Assembly: GCA_019312665.1 (NCBI GenBank)
Contig: JAFDCZ010000022.1
Coordinates: 1-46,809 of the forward strand
From: Deltaproteobacteria bacterium
GTDB lineage: Bacteria > Myxococcota_A > UBA9160 > UBA6930
DNA: 46,809 nucleotides
Direction: 5' to 3'
Position numbers and translations under genes: made by a program. The notes beneath the pieces are model-generated. The model saw nothing but the letters and a program-made list of their open reading frames with translations. It did not search any database and was not told where the DNA came from. Positions 16,711 through 24,806 of the stretch are shown one piece after another (position 1 is the first letter of the stretch; the number at the start of each line of letters is the position of its first letter).

Positions 16711-17856
16711 CTACTCCCGAGGCAAGCCAAGCATGCGGCTGGCCACCAGATTCAGGTTGACTTCGGTCGTACCCACAGCGACACCGGACCACATCACCAT
16801 CCGGAAGTAGACCTCCGCCCAGCTTCCGTAGGCGAGTGCGTCCGCGCCGTAGATCTCCATTCCGAGGTTCGCAACCGAACGCTCGGCGTCGGTCTGGGCC
16901 ACCCGCGCAAGGCTCGTATCGGCCGTGGGCGGTTGCCCGTGGGCACGCACATCGATGACTTTGTAGGTCAGCAGCCTGGCCGCCTCGACCGCCGCCAGCG
17001 CGCGCCCGAAGCGTTCCTGGATCGCAGGGTCGCCCAGGCTTCCCCGGCGCTTGGCTTCTTCTGCGAGCTGATCGAGGGCCAATGCGGCCCGCGCATAACG
17101 AGCCGCCCCGACCCGCTCGTACGAGAGCGCATAGGTGACGACGGCCCAGCCCTCATGTTCGGGCCCCAGGCGGCTCGTGGCCGGCACACGAACATCCCGA
17201 AAGAACACCTCGTGGAAGTAGCGGTCACCGATCACGGCCGGGATCTCGCGGAGTTCGATACCCGGAAGATCCACCGGACAGAGCAACACCGAGATTCCCC
17301 TCCGACCGTCCGAGGCTGGATCCGTGCGAACGACGAGGAAGCAGTAGTCCGCATGAGCGACGTAGGAGGTCCAGATCTTCGAACCGTTCACGACGTAGTC
17401 CTCCCCGTCGCGCACGGCGAGTGTCCGCAGGGAAGCCAGATCGGAACCGGCTTCGGGCTCCGAGAAGCCCTGGCACCACATTCCGTTCCCCGAGCTGATC
17501 AGGGGCAGGTGCCGTTCTTTCTGAGCCTCCGTTCCGTACTGGAGAATCGTCGGCCCCACCCAGTTGACGGCCATGTACTGCTGGCCCCGTGGCTCACCCC
17601 GGCTCCACATCTCCTCACCGACGATCGCGTGCCGCCACGGGCTGGCGCCCTGGCCCCCGAACTCGACGGGCCAATGCTGGGTGAGCCAGCCCTTCTCGGC
17701 CAGCTTTGCGCAGAAGCGGCGCGAAAAGGCCGCCTGGGCATCGCTCCCGGGCCCGCCCTTCGAGATCTCTTCCCAATCCGCCGGAAGCTCCGCCTCGATG
17801 AAGGCGCGGAGATCCTCGCGAAAGGCCAGATCTTCCGGGCTCCACGCAAACTCCAA
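16711..17856 (-). CDS. Acyl-CoA dehydrogenase, large (alpha-type) subunit
   Basis: A 381-residue acyl-CoA dehydrogenase. It shows FAWSPEDLAFREDLRAF at the N-terminus, the FAD/substrate segment WCQGFSEPEAGSDLASLRT, the beta-domain NGSKIWTSYVAHADYCFL, and the C-terminal GTTEVNLNLVASRMLGLP. The canonical catalytic Glu before the GT of the tail is replaced (VAVGTTEVN), as in heteromeric family members whose base comes from elsewhere. I chose the TTG at 17856 because a strong GGAGG lies about eight bases upstream; no ATG in frame fits. It is the first gene of a three-gene run (large subunit, small subunit, FAD oxidoreductase) and only 41 bases from the start of the divergent fused paralogue. The acyl-CoA substrate is unknown. 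Confidence 0.85.
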   Translation of the reverse strand: MEFAWSPEDLAFREDLRAFIEAELPADWEEISKGGPGSDAQAAFSRRFCAKLAEKGWLTQHWPVEFGGQGASPWRHAIVGEEMWSRGEPRGQQYMAVNWVGPTILQYGTEAQKERHLPLISSGNGMWCQGFSEPEAGSDLASLRTLAVRDGEDYVVNGSKIWTSYVAHADYCFLVVRTDPASDGRRGISVLLCPVDLPGIELREIPAVIGDRYFHEVFFRDVRVPATSRLGPEHEGWAVVTYALSYERVGAARYARAALALDQLAEEAKRRGSLGDPAIQERFGRALAAVEAARLLTYKVIDVRAHGQPPTADTSLARVAQTDAERSVANLGMEIYGADALAYGSWAEVYFRMVMWSGVAVGTTEVNLNLVASRMLGLPRE

Positions 17857-17897
17857 CAGCGCCCTCCTCCATTGACGGAACAGATACCTACGCCAGC

Positions 17898-20123
17898 ATG
17901 GGGCCGATGTCGACTGTCCAATCCGCAGATCGCGCAACCCCGCCCGACCCGCTCGCCGCGTCACTTGGGCCGGAACCCTCAGCGCCGGCCCTGGCCGACG
18001 CCTTCGATACCTGGCTCGAGGCACGAAGGGAGGCACATGCCCCCCTCCGCGAGATGCGGCGGAGCTTCGAGGAGCGAAGTGAGCGTGTGCGAGCGCTCCA
18101 GCGGGAACTCTTCGATGCAGGCTGGGCGCGGATCGGCTGGCCGGTGGCGCTCGGGGGCCTCGGTGGCTCGGTTCTTCACCGCGCCGTGATCCTCGACCGT
18201 CTCTCACGCGCCGGATACCCCGGCCGTTTCCTGCTCGAGCATCTCGAGATCCTCCCCCCAGCCCTGGCTGCCCACGCGACACCTGCGCTGACGGAGCGCC
18301 TGTTCCTGCCCACCCTTCGCGGTGACATCCTCTGGTGTCAGGGCTTCTCGGAACCGGGAGCCGGCTCGGATCTCGCCGCGCTTCGCACCCGCGCCGAGCC
18401 CGCGGACGACGGCTTCCGCATCCATGGGCACAAGATCTGGACCAGCTGGGCCCAATGGGCGAGCCACGTGCTCCTGCTCGCGCGCACGGGCGCCACCGAG
18501 GACCGACACCGTGGGCTCTCCGCTTTCGTCGTCGAGCTCGACACGCCGGGCGTCCGCGTTTCACCCATCCGCCAGGCCAACGGCACCGACGAGCTGGCAG
18601 AAGTCTTCTTCGAAGACGTTCACGTCCCCGCCGAAAACCTGGTCGGCGAAATGAACGGCGGTTGGGCCGTGGCGATGCACATCCTGGCCGGCGAACGGGG
18701 CAGCTATGGGTGGCTTCGTCAGGCGCACCTGCTTCCGGTGCTCGAACGTCTGGCGACCCACCCAGGTGCCGCGGGCCGAGAGCGCGAGCTCGGCAGCGCG
18801 CTGGTCGGGCTGTTGGCCGTTCGCTGCCGCGCACGAGAAGTGCTCGAGATTCTCGCCCGCGGCGAGCAGCCCGGGCCGGAGTCTTCCGTGGCCAAGGTGC
18901 TGATCATGGACGCGGAGCAGGCGCTCTTCGACACGGCACGGGAGGTGCTCGGGCCGGATCTCGCTCTTGGTGGTCGCGACGACGCGTGGGAATGGCAGGA
19001 GGGCTACCTCTACTCCCGCGCTTCCTCGATCTACGGCGGCGCGCGCCAGATCCAGCTGAACGTGATCGGCAAGCTGATGGTTCGCTCGGGCGAATCGGTC
19101 GACCCCCGCCCCCGGCTCGGCGAAGACGAGCGCGTCGTTCGCACGAGCGTCCGCAACGCGACCGCAGAGAGCCCATCCGGACGCATCGCGTTGGCAGGCC
19201 TCGACTGGTGGTCGCTGGCCGCGAGCCCACGGGATGGCATCGGGCGCGCCGCATTTTCGGCCTGGTTCGAGGAGCAGGGAGCGACGCTCGGCACGAGCCC
19301 CGCCTTGGCAGGCGTGGCTGCGAGCGCGGTCGCTCTTGCGCTCGAAGAGCCTGCCGAACACTTCGCCTGGGCGGAGCGCAGGGCTGCTACGAGCAGCGCA
19401 GTCTCCCTCTCCCTGATCGGTTGGGACGAGTCCACGCGCTGGGTCGCCGTCACGGAGATCGCCGTCGCGGGGATCGCCGTCACGGGGGGCAACCTCGCCC
19501 TGGCCATCGTTCCAACCGATGCGATCCAGGAAACGGACGCAAGCGCCCTCGATCCTGGCCTCGTGCGACGGGCCATCGTTCCCCCGGAGCGGCTAGCGGC
19601 ACAGAGCCTTCCCGATGGCGCGCAGGCCCAGGCCGTGGCCCTGGCTCGCATTGGCGCTGCCTTCGAAATCCTGGGCGCCGCGACGGCCCTCACCGATCAG
19701 GCCGTCCGACACACCAACGAGCGCCACCAGTTCGGCCAACCCCTCTCGGCGTTCCAGGCGTTGCAGCACCTGCTCTCCGAGTGCCAGGTCGATCTGGCAG
19801 CCCTCTCGTCGCTATGCGATGCCGCACTCGAAGAATGGAGCGCAGGCGAAGCCACAGAATTGGCGGCCGCCGCCAAGGCATGGGCAGGCGGCGCGGGCCG
19901 CCGCATTGCCCAACGCACGCTCCAATGCTTCGGCGCCGTCGCCTTCACGGACGAACACTCCCACCATCGCTATTCCCGACGCATCCATACGTTGGACGCA
20001 TTGCTCGGAAGCGGCACTCGGCTCGAACAGGAACTCGGCGCCTCGATCCATCGAACCGGCCGCGCCCCGCTCGGAATCGAGGCCTGGAGGCCCGGGACGA
20101 CGCCCGCCTCCAACTCAGGCTAA
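17898..20123 (+). CDS. Fused double-domain acyl-CoA dehydrogenase (FadE34/ChsE3-like)
   Basis: A 741-residue protein carrying two acyl-CoA dehydrogenase units in one chain. The first (about 25-400) is of the large type, with ILWCQGFSEPGAGSDLAALR, HKIWTSWAQWASHVLLLART and a tail SIYGGARQIQLN in which the usual Glu of YEGT is Gly. The second (about 415-741) is of the small type, with HTNERHQFGQPLSAFQALQH and FGAVAFTDEHSHHRYSRRIH. The order matches the separate large and small subunits encoded on the other strand, so it looks like their natural fusion. FadE34 of mycobacteria, a cholesterol side-chain enzyme of similar size, has this plan. ATG 17898 is the first in frame. A role in branched or steroid-like acyl-CoA oxidation is inference. 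Confidence 0.87.
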   Translation: MGPMSTVQSADRATPPDPLAASLGPEPSAPALADAFDTWLEARREAHAPLREMRRSFEERSERVRALQRELFDAGWARIGWPVALGGLGGSVLHRAVILDRLSRAGYPGRFLLEHLEILPPALAAHATPALTERLFLPTLRGDILWCQGFSEPGAGSDLAALRTRAEPADDGFRIHGHKIWTSWAQWASHVLLLARTGATEDRHRGLSAFVVELDTPGVRVSPIRQANGTDELAEVFFEDVHVPAENLVGEMNGGWAVAMHILAGERGSYGWLRQAHLLPVLERLATHPGAAGRERELGSALVGLLAVRCRAREVLEILARGEQPGPESSVAKVLIMDAEQALFDTAREVLGPDLALGGRDDAWEWQEGYLYSRASSIYGGARQIQLNVIGKLMVRSGESVDPRPRLGEDERVVRTSVRNATAESPSGRIALAGLDWWSLAASPRDGIGRAAFSAWFEEQGATLGTSPALAGVAASAVALALEEPAEHFAWAERRAATSSAVSLSLIGWDESTRWVAVTEIAVAGIAVTGGNLALAIVPTDAIQETDASALDPGLVRRAIVPPERLAAQSLPDGAQAQAVALARIGAAFEILGAATALTDQAVRHTNERHQFGQPLSAFQALQHLLSECQVDLAALSSLCDAALEEWSAGEATELAAAAKAWAGGAGRRIAQRTLQCFGAVAFTDEHSHHRYSRRIHTLDALLGSGTRLEQELGASIHRTGRAPLGIEAWRPGTTPASNSG

Positions 20124-20211
20124 ATGATGCTCGCGCTTCAAGAAGAGCGACAGAGGACACGCTGAACTCGCGGTCCCATCGGACCCCTGAAGCCGGATGA
20201 ACGCTTCGCGC

Positions 20212-20967
20212 TCATGGGGCCGGCTGGAGAACATGACTCTCGCCGACCCAGCCCGCTTCCGTCTTCCGCGCGAGTGCCACGCCGGCGCCCAGGCCTTCGA
20301 CGTGCGCGACCCGCGTGCCCTCTGGAGACCAGATCGAGCTTCCGCCTGCGGAATCGAGCCGCGACGCTCCGGCACCTGCGTTCGCCATGGCAACCAACAT
20401 GGAGTGTCGCGATGCGTAGCCCGCGAGCCGTTCAGTATCCACTTGAATTCCCTCCGGCGATACGAAAACTCCCGCCAGGTAGATGCTCGCGCCCCGTTCG
20501 GCCGCGGATGCGGCGTGGGACGGCTGGCTCGTATCCGCGCAGATCGCAAGGGCGGCGGTCTCTCCTTCCGCCGAAATCATCGGGTCGAGGTTCCCGGGCA
20601 CGAAGACGTTGACCTCACTCGAATGAACGTGCCGCTTGGTGTACAGCCTGATTTCCTGGCCCGCTTCGATCACGAACGCTCCGATGTGCAGACGCAAAGC
20701 GAGACGTACCGGTGCGCCAACGACGAGGATGGCCTTCGTGGCCCGCGCCACCTCCTCCAGGGGTTTCAACCGTTCATCGAAAGCCGAGAACGCGAGTTCG
20801 GCGGCAATGTTCAGCTCGTAGCCCGTAAGGGAGAGTTCAGGAAAGACGATCAGATGAGCGCCGTGGCTTGCGGCAAGCTCGGCAAGGCGGCCGTGGTGCT
20901 CCACGTTCGCACTGACATCCCCTCGTATCGATACGGCCTGGGCGGCGGCGACACTCGGCCCGTTCAT
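20212..20967 (-). CDS. Carbon-nitrogen hydrolase (nitrilase superfamily amidase)
   Basis: A 251-residue protein with the nitrilase catalytic triad visible in order: Glu in VFPELSLTGYE, Lys in YTKRHVHSSE and Cys in LAICADTSQP. The family hydrolyses amides or nitriles; the Asp-Thr following the Cys region does not identify a known subfamily. The start at ATG 20967 (MNGPSVAAAQ) has GAGGG upstream; an in-frame ATG 30 bases earlier would overlap the preceding gene. It is the last gene of a run O-methyltransferase, GNAT, amidase with seven-base spacers, which suggests a joint role in modifying or degrading a small metabolite. Confidence 0.85.
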   Translation of the reverse strand: MNGPSVAAAQAVSIRGDVSANVEHHGRLAELAASHGAHLIVFPELSLTGYELNIAAELAFSAFDERLKPLEEVARATKAILVVGAPVRLALRLHIGAFVIEAGQEIRLYTKRHVHSSEVNVFVPGNLDPMISAEGETAALAICADTSQPSHAASAAERGASIYLAGVFVSPEGIQVDTERLAGYASRHSMLVAMANAGAGASRLDSAGGSSIWSPEGTRVAHVEGLGAGVALARKTEAGWVGESHVLQPAP

Positions 20968-20974
20968 GCTGCCC

Positions 20975-21454
20975 TCACTCTCGCGGCGTGATCGCATTCG
21001 AGCCGCTCAGCGGCTTCAGCATGGGACGCCCACCCTCCGCTGATCTCTCGGCCTGGGCCTCGTAGCCGCGGCGAAGATAGAACGGTTCTGCGTTCCAGCT
21101 CGCGTCGAGCGCAGCGGCGCAATAGCCCGCCGACCGAATCCGGCCTTCAGCATACATCAGAAGTGCCGAGCCGATCCCGCGCCCTGCGAGATCTGGACTG
21201 ACATAGATTCCCTCGACCCGGTCCCGATCGATTTCAATCCAGCCGACGACTGCATTCTCGAACTCCGATAGCCACACCTCGTGATCCTCGATGGCTCGAT
21301 GAATCCGCTCCACCGCTGAAGAATCCGCCCAGTCTCGGGCCCGGTCCAAGCCGTACGTCGGCGTCGCAAGCGTCAGGATCGCATCCCGCCGAATCGCGGC
21401 CAGTAGCTGCGCGTCCGCGCGGAGGGCCGGACGAATCGAAGGGGCCGGGCTCAT
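20975..21454 (-). CDS. GNAT-family N-acetyltransferase
   Basis: A 159-residue GNAT protein. The acetyl-CoA pyrophosphate loop is visible as VSPDLAGRGIGSALLMYAE (motif A, Q/RxxGxG/A), preceded by the beta strands VVGWIEIDRDRVEGIYV and followed by AALDASWNAEPFYLRRGYE, the motif B region. The substrate is unknown; similar proteins acetylate small amines. It lies seven bases after the O-methyltransferase stop and seven bases before the nitrilase-family start, in an apparent operon. Confidence 0.88.
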   Translation of the reverse strand: MSPAPSIRPALRADAQLLAAIRRDAILTLATPTYGLDRARDWADSSAVERIHRAIEDHEVWLSEFENAVVGWIEIDRDRVEGIYVSPDLAGRGIGSALLMYAEGRIRSAGYCAAALDASWNAEPFYLRRGYEAQAERSAEGGRPMLKPLSGSNAITPRE

Positions 21455-21461
21455 CGAATCC

Positions 21462-22466
21462 TCACGCCGGAGCGGCTTCGAGGATCGACAGCTCTCCTGC
21501 TCGATGGACGGTCACGAGGGTCAGTCCTGCGTCCGCGGCCAGCGCGGAGAGCGCCGCGACGCCGCGCTCGCGGGCACCGAAGAAGGCGAGCATTCGCAGG
21601 TTCATGTCCGTGCGGGGAGATTCACCGTCCGAGCCCGTTTTCTCGATCACGAAGACGCGGCCACCCGAACCGGCCGCATCGCGACACCGGCGCAGGATCG
21701 CGGTGGCCGCCTCGTCATTCCAATCGTGAAGGACCGCGCACAACAGGTAACCCCCCGCATCGGGCGGGAGAGGATCGAAGAAGCTTCCCGCAATCACCTC
21801 ACTGCGTTTCTCGAGACCAGCAGCCCGAAGCGTCTCCCGCGCAGCCCGCACGGTTTCCGGCTGATCGAACAATGTGCCCTGCAAGGTGGCCTCCGCGTGA
21901 AGGAGGGCCGCGAGAAGTGTCCCATCGCCACCTCCGACATCGACCACGTGGCCTAGCGAACCCCACGGGTAGGCTGGCACCACGTCACGCGCCCAAGCTG
22001 TGACATCCAGGCCCATCTGCTCGTCGTATCGCGCCGTACGGTTCGGATCGGCGCCAAGATCCTGCCAGAACGAGCGCCCGTGGAGCAGCGGAAAGCTCGC
22101 CTTTCCAGTGCGAACCGCGTCGAGAAGGTGCACGAACGACAACTCTGCCCTTCCAAGGGAGCCTTCGATATCGAGCACGGCTCGTAGCCCCGAAGCATCA
22201 GCGTCCTGCAGGCTTGTCCCGCGAGGTGTCAGGGAGTAGTGACCCGCACCGTCCCGTCCCAGAACACCCGCCGTCACGAGGTGGCGGAGCACACCATCGA
22301 GAGCATCCACATCGACCATCGCCGCCTTGGCCATCTCCTCGACGGTCGAAAGTCCGCTGGCAATGTGGTCGGCGATGCGAAGCGTGGCCGCCACGCGAAT
22401 CGCCATGGGCGTCACGAGGTCGGCCAACACCGCGAGCCCCGCATCGCGCCGACCGTCGTTCGTCAC
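21462..22466 (-). CDS. SAM-dependent O-methyltransferase (winged-helix, polyketide/DnrK type)
   Basis: A 334-residue class I methyltransferase with an N-terminal winged-helix dimerisation domain (LVTPMAIRVAATLRIADHI ... LDGVLRHLVTAGVL) and a C-terminal Rossmann domain whose SAM motif I is HVVDVGGGDGTLLAALL. YLLCAVLHDWNDEAATAILR carries the His-Asp pair conserved in small-molecule O-methyltransferases of the DnrK/caffeate type. The start is GTG at 22466. It leads the three-gene operon with the GNAT and amidase genes; a tailoring role on an aromatic or polyketide-like compound is inference. Confidence 0.87.
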   Translation of the reverse strand: MTNDGRRDAGLAVLADLVTPMAIRVAATLRIADHIASGLSTVEEMAKAAMVDVDALDGVLRHLVTAGVLGRDGAGHYSLTPRGTSLQDADASGLRAVLDIEGSLGRAELSFVHLLDAVRTGKASFPLLHGRSFWQDLGADPNRTARYDEQMGLDVTAWARDVVPAYPWGSLGHVVDVGGGDGTLLAALLHAEATLQGTLFDQPETVRAARETLRAAGLEKRSEVIAGSFFDPLPPDAGGYLLCAVLHDWNDEAATAILRRCRDAAGSGGRVFVIEKTGSDGESPRTDMNLRMLAFFGARERGVAALSALAADAGLTLVTVHRAGELSILEAAPA

Positions 22467-22496
22467 CGCCTCACCCCCGTTCCGGCTCCCCTCTGG

Positions 22497-23891
22497 CTAG
22501 TACGCGTTCCGGTGGATGAAGCCCTTCCAGGCGGTCATCGCGAGGATCCGGAGATCGAGCATCAGCGACCAGTTCTGGATGTAGTAGATGTCGTGCTCGA
22601 CGCGTTCGTGGAGCGACGTGTTGCCGCGCCAACCGTGGATCTGGGCCCAGCCTGTCATGCCGGCCTTCACTTTGTGGCGCAGCATGTAGCCGGGGATCTC
22701 GCTCTTGAACTGGTCGATCAGGACGGGGCGCTCGGGGCGCGGCCCGACCAGGCTCATGTCGCCGCGCAACACGTTCCACAGCTGGGGCAGCTCGTCGAGG
22801 CTGGTCTTGCGCAGGAACGCACCCAGGGGCGTCACCCGCGAATCGTCCTTGGAGGCCCAGACCGCGCCGGTACCCGCCTCGGAATCAGGACGCATGCTGC
22901 GGAATTTGATCATGCGAAACACCCGTCCGTCGAGCCCCATGCGTTCCTGGTGGTAGAAGATCGGCCGGCCACTGGTCACCCGCACCCCCAGGGCGATCAA
23001 CGCCAGCACGGGGCTTGCGGCCAAGAGGATGAGGGAACTCACGACCGTATCGAAGGCGCGCTTCTGGAGCGCAGCCCAGCCGACCATCGGCCCCTCTCGC
23101 AGGTTGATCACAGGCAGGCCGTCGAGATCCTCGACGGACGACCGCAAGGTCATCACGTGTAGGAGATCCGGAATCAAGCGTACGGTGACCACTTCTTCGT
23201 CGAGCTCGGCCAGGATCTTCTCGAGCTGATCGCTGTCTTCCCTCGGCAGGGCGATCACCACCTGATCGACAGTGCGTTCGGCCAGGGCCGCCTTCACACC
23301 GGCGTAGGGCCCGAGCACCCGCACGCCTTGGATGGTGCGACCCTGCTGGCCGGGATCATCGGAAAGCGCACCGATGACCCTCAGTCCCGCCTCCGGATGG
23401 CCATGAATCGATTCGATCGTCTCCTGGGCGAGGCGACCCGCCCCAACGATCAGCACATAACGAAGGTTGTAGCCCTTGCGACGCAAGCGTCGGAGCACCC
23501 CGCGTCCGACCAGGCGTGCACCGACGATGGTGACGATGGAGCTGCCCCAGAAGCCCAGGATCATGGTCCGCGAGAGGAAGGTCCGGGAGATGGCGTCCGC
23601 CGCCAGGATTACAACCAGGGTGACCGTCATGGCGCCAATCACGGCGGCGATTTCGCGAAGTAGCGAGCCGATCCGCCGCGGCTCGTAGAGGCCGCGACCA
23701 CGCAAGGTGAAGAAGGCGACGGGCAAGATACCCGCCAGAGCCAGCGCGTATTCCTGGGGGTTCCAGCCCTCGAGCACAGGAAGGCCGCCGTAGAAGCGCA
23801 GCCAATAGGCGGCGCCCCAGCACGCGGCGACGAGCGAAAGATCCGAGAGCATCAGCAGGCCACGGAAGACCTCGCTGTAGCGATGGAGCAA
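22497..23891 (-). CDS. Undecaprenyl-phosphate sugar phosphotransferase (WcaJ/CpsE-like)
   Basis: A 464-residue polyprenyl glycosylphosphotransferase. About four N-terminal membrane segments (10-125) precede a CoA-binding-like Rossmann domain (YVLIVGAGRLAQETIES). The C-terminal bacterial sugar transferase domain has a membrane re-entrant helix (VSSLILLAASPVLALIALGV), FRMIKFRSMRPDSE and LDELPQLWNVLRGDMSLVGP followed by RPE. The family starts exopolysaccharide, capsule or O-antigen repeats by moving a hexose-1-phosphate (often glucose) to undecaprenyl phosphate. The start is TTG at 23891 with GAGGGGAGGG upstream; an in-frame ATG (MLSDLS) 13 codons in would cut into the first segment. It follows kdsA by 42 bases on the same strand. 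Confidence 0.92.
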   Translation of the reverse strand: MLHRYSEVFRGLLMLSDLSLVAACWGAAYWLRFYGGLPVLEGWNPQEYALALAGILPVAFFTLRGRGLYEPRRIGSLLREIAAVIGAMTVTLVVILAADAISRTFLSRTMILGFWGSSIVTIVGARLVGRGVLRRLRRKGYNLRYVLIVGAGRLAQETIESIHGHPEAGLRVIGALSDDPGQQGRTIQGVRVLGPYAGVKAALAERTVDQVVIALPREDSDQLEKILAELDEEVVTVRLIPDLLHVMTLRSSVEDLDGLPVINLREGPMVGWAALQKRAFDTVVSSLILLAASPVLALIALGVRVTSGRPIFYHQERMGLDGRVFRMIKFRSMRPDSEAGTGAVWASKDDSRVTPLGAFLRKTSLDELPQLWNVLRGDMSLVGPRPERPVLIDQFKSEIPGYMLRHKVKAGMTGWAQIHGWRGNTSLHERVEHDIYYIQNWSLMLDLRILAMTAWKGFIHRNAY

Positions 23892-23933
23892 TCGGGCGCC
23901 CTCCCCTCGTCCTCGTCGTCTTGGCCGAGCCGC

Positions 23934-24749
23934 CTAGCGACGCGTGGCGGCCAGTGCGTCGTCGATCGCGCGAGCTTCGATGAGCAGGCGCTCGAAGGTC
24001 TCGAAATCGATCTGGCTGGGGCCGTCGCACGGCGCGCCATCCGGATCGTGATGGACTTCGACGAAGAGCGCGTCGATGCCCACGGCCACCGCAGCTCGCG
24101 CCAGCGGAAGCACCATGTTGCGATTGCCGCCACTGGCCTCCGGGCCTGCGCCGGGCCGCTGCACCGAGTGGGTGGCGTCGTAGCAGACCGGGGCGTACTC
24201 GCGGATGACCGCCAGGCCCTCCATGTCGACCACCAGATCGTGGTAACCAAAGGCCACGCCGCGTTCGGTCACGAAGGCGCCGCCGGTTCCGCCCGCGTCG
24301 ACCTTCTCGACGGCGAGGCGGAGATCTTCCGGCGCAAGGAACTGGCCCTTCTTGATGTTGACGGGCTTGCCGGTCGCCGCGCAGGCCACCACCAGATCGG
24401 TCTGCCGACACAGGAACGCGGGGATCTGCAGGCAGTCCACGACTTCCGAGGCGGGCTTCGCCTGGCCGGGCTCATGAACGTCGGTCGTCACGGGCAGGCC
24501 GGTCTCGGATTTCACGCGCGCCAGGATCCGCAGGCCCTCGTCGAAACCGGGCCCCCGAAAGGAGCGCAGGCTCGAGCGGTTGGCCTTGTCGACCGAGGCC
24601 TTGAAGATCATCGGGAAATCATGGCGCTCGGCCAGAGCGGCCAACCGGTCGGCCGCTGACAGAGCGGCGGATTCCGTCTCGACCACGTTCAGGCCGGCGA
24701 TCAGGACCAGCGGGGCGCCTTCCCCGAGGGGAACCTCACCGATCAGCAT
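23934..24749 (-). CDS. kdsA: 3-deoxy-8-phosphooctulonate synthase (Kdo8P synthase)
   Basis: A 271-residue protein matching KdsA throughout: GLNVVETES near the N-terminus, IFKASVDKANRSSLRSFRGP, TTDVHEPGQ, FLCRQTDLVVA, NIKKGQFLAPED, DATHSVQRPGAG and DALFVEVHHDPDGAPCDGP. It condenses phosphoenolpyruvate with arabinose 5-phosphate to Kdo-8-phosphate for the LPS inner core, so the cell makes LPS. In GLNVVE the position that is Cys in metal-dependent enzymes is Asn, as in the E. coli enzyme (GMNVLE), so I expect a metal-independent form. It lies between a GT81 gene and the WcaJ-like gene, all on the minus strand, rather than next to pyrG or eno as in many genomes. Confidence 0.95.
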   Translation of the reverse strand: MLIGEVPLGEGAPLVLIAGLNVVETESAALSAADRLAALAERHDFPMIFKASVDKANRSSLRSFRGPGFDEGLRILARVKSETGLPVTTDVHEPGQAKPASEVVDCLQIPAFLCRQTDLVVACAATGKPVNIKKGQFLAPEDLRLAVEKVDAGGTGGAFVTERGVAFGYHDLVVDMEGLAVIREYAPVCYDATHSVQRPGAGPEASGGNRNMVLPLARAAVAVGIDALFVEVHHDPDGAPCDGPSQIDFETFERLLIEARAIDDALAATRR

Positions 24750-24764
24750 GGATGCGCCTCCCCC

Positions 24765-24783
24765 CGACCGGAGTGTCCGGTCG
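24765..24783 (-). terminator. Short GC hairpin between GT81 gene and kdsA
   Basis: An 8-bp perfect stem CGACCGGA / TCCGGTCG with a three-base loop lies between the stop of the GT81 gene (24807) and the kdsA start (24749). There is no U-tract after it, so it is at best a weak or Rho-aided terminator or an attenuator between the two genes. Confidence 0.35.
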
Positions 24784-24806
24784 CCCTCGGGTGTTCGATA
24801 GCAATC

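Noticed and set aside
20171-20185. GGTCC-CATC-GGACC hairpin between the fused dehydrogenase and the amidase genes as a terminator
   Set aside because: A five-base stem without a U-tract is too weak to call.
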